Shown here: positions 52,580 to 64,000 of the stretch, piece after piece | How positions within the stretch are numbered: position 1 is the stretch's first letter | How the letters are laid out: every line of letters starts with the position of its first letter | Assembly: GCA_022818135.1 (NCBI GenBank) | Contig: JAFMSR010000019.1 | Span: 31,051,679 to 31,115,678 of the forward strand | DNA: 64,000 nt | From: Saxidomus purpurata | Lineage: Eukaryota; Mollusca; Bivalvia; Venerida; Veneridae | Direction of reading: 5' to 3' | Notes under the pieces: generated by a model | The model's database searches: none | The model's input: the letters and a program-made list of their open reading frames with translations, nothing else | What the model was told of the DNA's origin: nothing | Translations under genes and position numbers: made by a program

Positions 52580-53480
52580 ACGAAATATTTTTCAATGATA
52601 TTACAAAAAATGAGAGACGCTGTATGAAAACGCTTTTTTTGTAAGAGACATAAATACTATTTGTGAAGAGACATAAATACGATTTGTGAAGAGACATAAA
52701 TACGATTTAACATTTAATTTAATGAATTTTTTATAACGCATTTTTAGACTTTTTCTATCCATAAATATATCATTCTTAGACTATATATCATGAGTATTCA
52801 AACTGCTATTGGGACTTTAAATGAAACGATAGAAACTGCGTTGCAAATGGTAAATGTCGCCGGTAACACATATTTTCTTGGTAATGTAAGAAGCTACATG
52901 TACTAATAATTGTATTATCCAAAATGCTCCGGAGACTTTAATGACATTCAGTTTCTCATACCTTTGTGCAGGACATTGCTTAAAGGCCTGGCGGGTATTA
53001 ATTTTTAGCAAATTTTTTTCATGTTGTTTTTGATAATTGGCGAAAGCATGTGATATAATTCAGGCTTTGACAAGAATGAAGAGCCATTTTCTGAAGACTA
53101 AATAGAACGAAATATTTTTGAATGATATTACAAAAAATGAGAAACGCTGTATGAAAACGCTGTTTTGTGAAGAGACATAAATACGATTCAACATTTAATT
53201 TAATGCTTTTTTAATAACGCAGTTCTAGACTTATTCTATCCATAACATGATCATTCTATATATCGTGAGTTTTCAAACTGCTATTGGGACTTTAAATGAA
53301 ACGACAGAAACCGCGTTGCCAATGGTAAATGTCGCCGGTAAGACATATTTTCTTGGTCATGTAAGAAGCTACATGAACTGATAATTGCAAATTTTTTTCA
53401 TGTTGTATTTGAGAATTGGCGAAAGCATGTGATATAATTCAGGCTTTGACAATGATGAAGAGCCATTTTTTGAAGACTGC
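52580..53480. repeat. Tandem duplication of about 0.5 kb in the cathepsin L 5' UTR intron
   Basis: Both halves (about 52580-53095 and 53105-53480) share CGAAATATTTTT, GCTGTATGAAAACGCT, CAAACTGCTATTGGGACTTT, GGTAAATGTCGCCGGTAA and GGCGAAAGCATGTGATATAA. The left half also has a 23-bp triplet repeat (GAGACATAAATACGATTTG, about 52645-52710). The second half lacks about 120 bp. Confidence 0.8.
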
Positions 53481-54294
53481 AGTGATATAAACATTTTTCA
53501 GCAAAATTACAAAATGGGTACCTGGGTCTTTCTAGGTTTCTATATACCATTGTAAAAAAATGCAATGGCTGTCATAAATTTGAGAAAATATTGCTTTGAA
53601 ATCATTATCTTTTCCTTAATTGTTTTAATATATATCATTTTCTTTGACATGTATCCTTTCGAAAAAAGTAAGGCTATGCTAAAATTCGTTAAATCTTATC
53701 ATTTATACATGTATGTATTTCATGTTATACTAGTTAAAATTCACATAAGTATTTTTTTTTTAATTTTTGTAACACACTAGTCCGAAGATAGATACACAAG
53801 TTAACACAAATATATTGGCGGTCTGTTTGGTATGTATGCAAAGCCATTTGCTATAACACAACATAATTTTTCTTATGCATAAAATGTGTTACATGTATTT
53901 AGCTCGAGACTATTTTGTAAGATGCCTTACATAGTACACGTAGAAGTCTACAGTATCAGTTAGCCGCGACAACGATATTTTCAATTTTATTTTTTGTAAT
54001 GTAGGACAAGCATTTCAACGCAAATGGATCTTTAAGAAGTGTCCTTGAATGATAACGTATCATATTTCTATTTCAAATATTATTGCATTACATGTTTATT
54101 ACTTCTCTTTAGCGAAGGTTTCCCATGCGTACACTTTTAGCTTAAATAACGAACGTTAATATTCTTCATTGCATTTATCTACCAATTTTAAGCGTATTCT
54201 ACCATTTAAAACCAGGATGAATCACAAAATATGATGTTCTATGTCTAAATAAAAGACAACTTTGTTAAGATTTATAAAGCAAATGAACACCTAC

Positions 54295-54325
54295 CTTTTA
54301 GTATCTTGTTAAAAACCCGTTTCAA
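54295..54325 (-). other. Probable non-coding first exon of the cathepsin L-like gene
   Basis: On the minus strand a TATA box (54359-54351) is followed about 30 bp later by a likely start near 54325, then a donor (AAAAG|GTAGGTG) with the exon ending at 54295. This matches the acceptor directly before the ATG at 51506. The intron would be about 2.8 kb. No transcript evidence is available. Confidence 0.5.
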
Positions 54326-54350
54326 ATGTGAATTTCACCCACATCAAAAC

Positions 54351-54417
54351 CTTTATATATAGTAAATTGGTCCCGTTCACATGAAACCGTATGTTAACAT
54401 CAAGTGATAGTCACGTG
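54351..54417 (-). promoter_or_regulatory. Cathepsin L-like promoter: TATATAAAG and an upstream TCACGTG E-box
   Basis: TATATAAAG is at 54359-54351 on the minus strand. TCACGTG is at 54411-54417, about 55 bp upstream of it. TCACGTG is the core of the CLEAR-type element bound by TFEB/MITF-family factors at lysosomal genes. The pairing is suggestive, not proven. Confidence 0.45.
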
Positions 54418-54419
54418 GG

Positions 54420-55100
54420 GTCATATGAGTTTAATTGTTATCCATGTAACGAATTGTTCAAATATCCGATGATATAACTCAATTATTATATTACTATATG
54501 TTAGCGTTAAGGCTATAGCTCAACAAACTGCACATTAAGAGTGACTTACACGATCCCTTCGGCATCTACCGTTGTAGTGCAATTAACTAAAAGAGCAAAC
54601 ACAGATCAATTAACATTGTTTAACTATAGATGTTTGTATTGTTCCCGTTTGCAGACTTTGTTCCTATTCATTGATGCACTGGTTCTTCGAAGGAAAAGGG
54701 TGATTCTAAAACACAGCAACTCCAATTAATGATATAACTGCAGGATATGTTAGACTCAAAGTGAGGGAAATGGAAAATATTAATGATTCACGTTTTATGT
54801 CAAAATTTACACACAAACGAGTAGACAGCTGAAACCGAATGAATAGAAAAATAATTTCTTCTTACTGTTATCATAAATATGACAAAATTCAGGCGAGGAG
54901 TTTGACCATCTGTCTTAGATTTTTACAGCGGTCACTGTGTTAGTTATCTAAATTAATTTAACTTCCTACACCATAGATATACGACATCTTTAAATTAGCC
55001 CCTGCTGAGTAGTGTGCATTTAAACGCATTTCCATTGTAACGGTGATATTTGTTGGTCACGTTCTTAAAATTTGAAATGTTTTAGATAAATGTAATAAAT
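54420..55100. other. Non-coding, nothing recognised
   Basis: AT-rich sequence upstream of the cathepsin promoter, with no repeat or exon that I can support. Confidence 0.4.
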
Positions 55101-55104
55101 CTAC

Positions 55105-55617
55105 TTGTCTACGGTCCAAAAAGTTTTAGTTACCCTTACATTGAGTGTACTCATATATTATGTCCCGTTCTCACCGCCTGCGTACCTCGATCTCCCTGAC
55201 CGGCAAAATTCCGCGACTAAGCTCGACCGGGTGATTGGTCAGGTGTCTACACGACGGAAGGGGACCTCTGGCAGACCTGAAGTTGACCTTACAATATCAA
55301 CTCTAGACCCCACCAGACCACGTGAAGACTACTTTCCGACACACATTCCGACTTGTACTCGACTCCTTTTCGACCTGTTCTCGACCCCTTCCCGATGGCT
55401 AACCGATCAATACCACGGACCAAAACTGTTCTGGACCTTTACCCGACTTATACCCGACTATGTAGTATGTACTATCCGGCACGATAGCAGTAGTCTTGGT
55501 ATAAAACTGTATTATTTTGTTCGGTATTCCGAGTTTATCGATTTTGGGTCGTACACGATCGAGTACAGGTCGTATGCAGGTCTAATTGAGTACAAATCGT
55601 TTATATACAATATGTGA
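55105..55617 (+). other. Open frame of unknown meaning in a CGAC-rich patch
   Basis: A frame of about 170 codons without an early ATG. The DNA from 55160 to 55610 is markedly richer in G+C than its flanks and full of TCGACC and CCGAC words. The translation (e.g. DPTRPREDYFPTHIPTCTRL) has no recognised domain. It may be a decayed tandem repeat or part of a mobile element. Confidence 0.2.
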
Positions 55618-55734
55618 CTATATGTCATCTTGATGAACTAGACCTTGTTCACGAGCATACACGAATTTACCAGAGCGCTACAAGATTTATTTCAGACCGT
55701 TTCTCAGCTAGAGTTTAACGGATAGTTTGACATG

Positions 55735-55800
55735 TCGAAAAACAAGAGCTGTCAGTAGGACAGCACGCTCGACTTTCTGCAAATTCATCTCAAAACTATC
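55735..55800 (+). repeat. Fragment of the ACAAGAGCTGTC bivalve-type repeat
   Basis: AACAAGAGCTGTCAGTAGGA then CAGCACGCTCGACTTT; the same terminal word occurs inverted near 23850. Confidence 0.5.
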
Positions 55801-56439
55801 GGTGCTGGTTACCTATAAACGGACACATGGAGAGTATGGACACATGTGGTGCTAAAATATACAGGTTGTTTTTGTGCTTTAATAAATGGATAAGTAAGAA
55901 ACATTGCTGAACATGGAACAGAATGCTGAAAAATAATGTTAATTCACAGTTAATACATTTTTTCTAATTTATTAATATTTTGTTTTAGCAGTATTTACTA
56001 AACAAAGAAATATTCAATCAGAAAAAGGCTTCATTTTATTTTACCGTGCGTGTTGAAAAATAAAACTATGTACAGATGTACATTATTCAGTAACGATAAA
56101 GAGCAGTGTAACACTATCACATCCTACCTTGTATATAGAACAGAGTTAATGTAGACTTAATTAACTTGAGTAATCTGCTCATGGAAGTATACGCAAGTAG
56201 TAGTAGTGTACTTCCGTGTTCTAGTCAAGTATTTTGTTTGTTTGATAGATATAAAAGTGGGCATCTTTTTTCTATTGAACACGAACTACTTGATTAGGAA
56301 CATCACATTTAAAAATTAGGCGAACAAATGATGGCTTATGGAGAGTCCAGGATATTGATAATTGAGACCCTTATGTTCCTCAAGTATGGTTATACAACAA
56401 GTTCTAAAACAAAAGCACATGAGACAGAATTAATTTAAG

Positions 56440-56830
56440 CGTAACAGTCCAATCAGCTCGGTTGCGGATTACTGAGTCAGTCAAGTTGCTATGATATACA
56501 GATCACATGATCTGAGAGACCACGCCAACTGTCTGTTGAATGTCCTTTGAGCAGCTCCCGATATAAAACACCTTGTTCACTAGGAAAGGGGCTTAATTGC
56601 CGTTGGTTTGGAGACCTTTGGATAACGCATGTTCTGTTCGGGGATTTAGGGAATTTATTATTCTCTATTTCCTTAGATAAATTGCAAAATTTATAAGTTT
56701 TATTTTAATCGACGGATGAATGTACTGAATTTCAAAAAAATAAAAGACTACGTATATATTCAAGAACTTGCCTGTGTTGTTTCCTTTATGTTTCTGGATT
56801 AACGACCGGGACGATTCCAGGGCGGTACAG
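56440..56830 (+). mobile_element. Possible solo LTR or orphan promoter-polyA block
   Basis: CCAAT (56449), TATAAAA (56562-56568), AATAAA (56740-56745) and a following GT-rich stretch are in the order and spacing of an LTR (U3-R-U5). No coding frame lies between and no second copy is in the window. Borders and target duplication could not be fixed. Confidence 0.3.
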
Positions 56831-56839
56831 CAGTCGCTA

Positions 56840-57440
56840 CTTATACATATTTATTTTTCTTTATTTACATAGTTTAAAACGAATAAGTGAGTGAGTGAAT
56901 GTATAAGTGGGTGGACGAGTTAGTGAGTGAGTGAATATGCGAATGAATAATCTTATCGTCTCACTTTATAAGCAAATAAACATTTGTATATATTTGTTCC
57001 AGACATCGAAACACATGGCTTTACATTTATAGCAGATCAGGTTTTTATTGCGCGATTGAGACATTGCGTTCGTGTTAATTAAAGCAACATACATGTACAC
57101 GTGTAGCCGCAAACTGACAGAAAATTTCATTTATAAAAAGAACACATTTTAAGAGGATAAAATCTAAATTTATTCTACCGAGTGAGCACAAGACACATTA
57201 AAAAAGCGAAAAGTGAAACATTTTATATTGTAATAATTAATATGAGTACCTTTTTGTATGTTGGAATCAAGAAATGAAATGGAACTGTGTCCAGCAAAGT
57301 TCCCTTAAAATGTTCGTTAATGAGCACATATTTTATTGAACAATAATTAGATTGATGAGAACATTAAAATAATAAATGAATAACAAAATATATGCTTTCG
57401 TTGTAAATTCTAGAATATATTCAAATCATACACATTAAAA
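56840..57440. other. Non-coding; short GAGT microsatellite only
   Basis: GTGAGTGAGTGAA-type repeats at about 56881-56950; otherwise nothing recognised. Confidence 0.45.
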
Positions 57441-57444
57441 CTTT

Positions 57445-57565
57445 GTGTGTGTTGGTGGTGTTGGTGGTGTGCACTTCTGGGTGCTGTGGGGTTCGTTTTG
57501 GGGAGGCTGCGTTTTTGGTACGTGGCATTCCCTGTTTGATATTATTTTTGTTTTTTTGGACAATC
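57445..57565 (+). mobile_element. Short family R copy (3' end only)
   Basis: TTGGTGGTGTGCACTTCTGG, GAGGCTGCGTTTTTGGTACG and TTTGATATTATTTTTGTTTT match the constant end of family R. It is truncated inside the GT array. Confidence 0.7.
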
Positions 57566-58814
57566 AAAACTCTTACAATTATCAGTTATTGTTGTTATTT
57601 GTCGTTGCACGATCGAGGGAGATCATTTCACGACCGCATGATCGAGTTCGATCGAGGTTTGGCGATGAGAACGGGTCATTTCGCTAAAATAGGGCTAACC
57701 ATTTAGAAATATTTTACAATTGCTACAGTATTCAACGTTTTTTAATGGTCACAAACAGTTTTAATGACCAAGGTTAACGCTGTCGCCATTTCAAATGCAC
57801 GACAGCTAAAAACAAAATACAAAGTAGTGAACCTTCCAAGGTATCAGACTTTTTAATAACTCTGACGTATCAGCGATTTTCTAAAGAGTTTTTACAGATA
57901 ATTTCCGAGGTGTCCGAGTTTACAAGAGTCATTTTCACCATCATATAACAGGGTTCGAGTTTACCCAATTCACCTCGAAATTCCCAGATTTAAAGAATAG
58001 CTTTACCAATATCAGATTTTAGACGACCTCGTGGACCGCAATGTTAGTGTCCGAACATATTATTCCCTTACACAGACATCGAGGACCGCAATGGCAGTGC
58101 CAGGATTTACATGATTCATTTTCACAGACCTCGATGGCCATTTTACCAGCTCAGTATCCATGCATGACATGAAAATATCAAAGTGGTAAATTTCGTTTGT
58201 ATGAAAAGATTTTTACTGCGAGTAAGGTCTTATTTCCGTGAATACCAAAGAGAGAATATACGGGAAACTATCAACACGATTGTTTCAGATATGTTTATGG
58301 GCACCGTATTAAAGTAAATATTACACTGATGTTCCAGTTTAGTTTATCTATTGTTATTACAGATAGATTTCACTTCAACAATAAACAATGAACAGTTGTA
58401 ACCTTGACATGGAGTTAATTGATAATTATGTTATCAGTCATACATAACATCGAAGTTCTACCTGCAAACTTAACCTCGTGAAATATTAGATTGTGATTCA
58501 TCAAAACAATATGTAGCTGACAGAATGTGTGCCTGATCTACAAGAGCACATTTCTGTATTAATGTCTTGATCATTTGACCAATTTATCCATAGCAATTTC
58601 AAATAATCAGTCTCCGATTCTTTTATCTAGGATCAGAACTACATGTAGGTACAGTAAACTCTTTAAACCAATCAAAATGCTTGAATTCCATATTGGCCCT
58701 GTTTTCTCATATTAGCTCAGTTATGCTTTGTATTACATGTAGCTCTACCTGTTTCATATCATGTGTGCAATGGATCTAATACAGAGTGTAATATTGTAAA
58801 GTTGAATAATAATA
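57566..58814. other. Non-coding, nothing recognised
   Basis: Contains a few short degenerate repeats (CCTCG.GGACCGCAATG near 58025-58100) but no gene or known family. Confidence 0.4.
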
Positions 58815-58893
58815 AACCGCTGATTTTAACGATAACGACTGGGAATGCATAGCTGAAACTTTTAGGTTCAGTTATAATACTTCCAAAGACTCT

Positions 58894-59104
58894 AGCCTCT
58901 GGCGGAGCTTACGACTATTTCTATGATCAAGGAATACCGTATGCCTACACGTACGAGCTACGGCCTAGAAGTGGAACGGCCAACGGATTTGTACTTGATA
59001 CCAAAGAGATTCCTGCTGGCACAATGGAAGTTTTTGTCTCTTTGTTGGCCTTCGTTAAAGATGCGGAACTCGACTTTAGGACTGAGTCAGAATACCCAGC
59101 ATAA
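58894..59104 (+). pseudogene. Duplicated last exon of the carboxypeptidase, acceptor lost
   Basis: It matches 44918-45128, including the segment with the Glu270-equivalent (YTYELR) and the stop codon. The sequence matching 44817-44917, with the splice acceptor and the codon for the Tyr248-equivalent, is deleted (GACTCT joined to AGCCTCTGG). The frame is intact, with two clear substitutions (Asp to Ala in IPDGT, Glu to Ala in KDEELD). No upstream carboxypeptidase exons exist between 51,500 and 58,800, so it is an orphan fragment. Confidence 0.85.
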
Positions 59105-59647
59105 GGAGCGATTGCTTCCATGGCATGGTCGTTCAAATGTATTGTAAATACGAGAATAAAACATTTTACTGTTTTTATTTTCCTTTTTCTGTGTTATTTC
59201 AATTGATATGGGGCCTATGATATTTTACACACTTACTGTTTATCGATCAATATTTCCCTAAGCGTCTTCGCTCTTTTATAAACACAAATTAAATGATACT
59301 GCAGTATACTCCGTTTATAACGAACTCCTTAGGGCCATTTAAATTTGTTCTTTATATCCGGAGTATGTTATATCTATATTGCATTTTAAATCTTTATTAT
59401 ATTAGTGAGCATTTAAAGTGACAATAGGACTTTAAGTATCACCTGTTTAATTTAAAGATGAGTTAAAAAACGAAAGGCGTAATCAAAGTAAGACTAACAC
59501 ATATTAACAAGTTATAATATTTATTTTTCAATCAATTTTAACAACTATTTGCACAGCTTGAAATCATCGACAAATATCTGCATAATTTATTTAAATTATC
59601 ACAGTTAATTGTTTTTCTGAGATCTGTATGTTCCTACTGATGAGAAT

Positions 59648-63583
<3,936 letters not shown>

Positions 63584-64000
63584 TTAATGACAGGCTAGAC
63601 CACAAGTATAAAGTTAAATAAAAGCACTAAAAGTGCTGACAGCAAATGTGCTCACCAAGGACCACTCCTGGCCATATAACATGATACAGTCATTAAAGGC
63701 TTTTCTGAAGGTTGCTTACGATGTTATTTGTTAAGGGAGTCTTAGCAGTCAGCCAGGACTATAAGTTGTTTAACACGTGGCTTCCGTAGGTCGGTCGGGA
63801 CTATAACCTGTCTAATGTTGAAGATGTTATTTGTTAACGGGATTAAGTTGATAGTGTCGAAAATAACACTTTTATTTTGTAGCTCTAGGATCATAGCTAT
63901 ATCAGAGGGTGACTCCTTGTACGAATGTTACATTTCGATTTCTCACATTCCTGGCAGCAGTTGATTCTGCCATAGTTTGCGGCCAGTTTAGTTGTTTGAA

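Overview
The window is animal nuclear DNA and most resembles a bivalve mollusc. It is AT-rich. Its genes are split into many short exons with GT/AG introns, and it is crowded with short non-autonomous transposons, tRNA-derived SINE-like units, CA microsatellites and minisatellites. Several repeats carry wording I associate with bivalve genomes, such as the CCCCCGAAGG, GTCCGTCCGTC and ACAAGAGCTGTC elements and the AGGTCAAGGTCA units. No species call is possible from sequence alone, and there is no bacterial operon, CRISPR array or rRNA.

Layout. Positions 1-12,400 hold no gene I recognise. They contain a 3.1 kb inverted-repeat element (about 1425-4530), SINE-like and hAT-like pieces, a 150-bp tandem array (7470-8215) and a 3.2 kb element with long terminal inverted repeats (8918-12156) that encloses one candidate exon. 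Positions 12,525-26,484 (+) hold a complete ten-exon SLC22-type organic cation/zwitterion transporter (563 aa when spliced by eye). Positions 26,485-30,868 are intergenic. Positions 30,869-45,128 (+) hold a complete eleven-exon secreted zinc carboxypeptidase of the A/B family (M14, 422 aa). Convergent to it, 51,506-45,692 (-) is a complete eight-coding-exon cathepsin L-like cysteine protease (334 aa), with a probable 5' UTR exon and TATA box near 54,300-54,360. Positions 54,400-58,800 are non-coding, with one LTR-like block.

From about 58,815 to the window end there is a second copy of about 44,738-49,928. It contains only the last carboxypeptidase exon, now without its splice acceptor, and cathepsin L exons 4-8, which are intact with a single amino-acid change. 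Exons 1-3 of that copy would lie beyond 64,000. The protease pair suggests an extracellular/lysosomal digestion locus under local duplication; the transporter is an unrelated neighbour.

The most unusual structures are two foldback-like elements inside carboxypeptidase introns (36,351-37,123 and about 42,571-44,080). Both are built from 21-bp units with two dyad centres each. The second also carries, in both arms, an identical exon-like segment with a start codon, an acceptor and a donor. A TTAA-flanked MITE family repeatedly sits about 30-90 bp from exon borders. All splice models were made by eye from GT/AG signals, phase consistency and family motifs. No database or transcript evidence was available.
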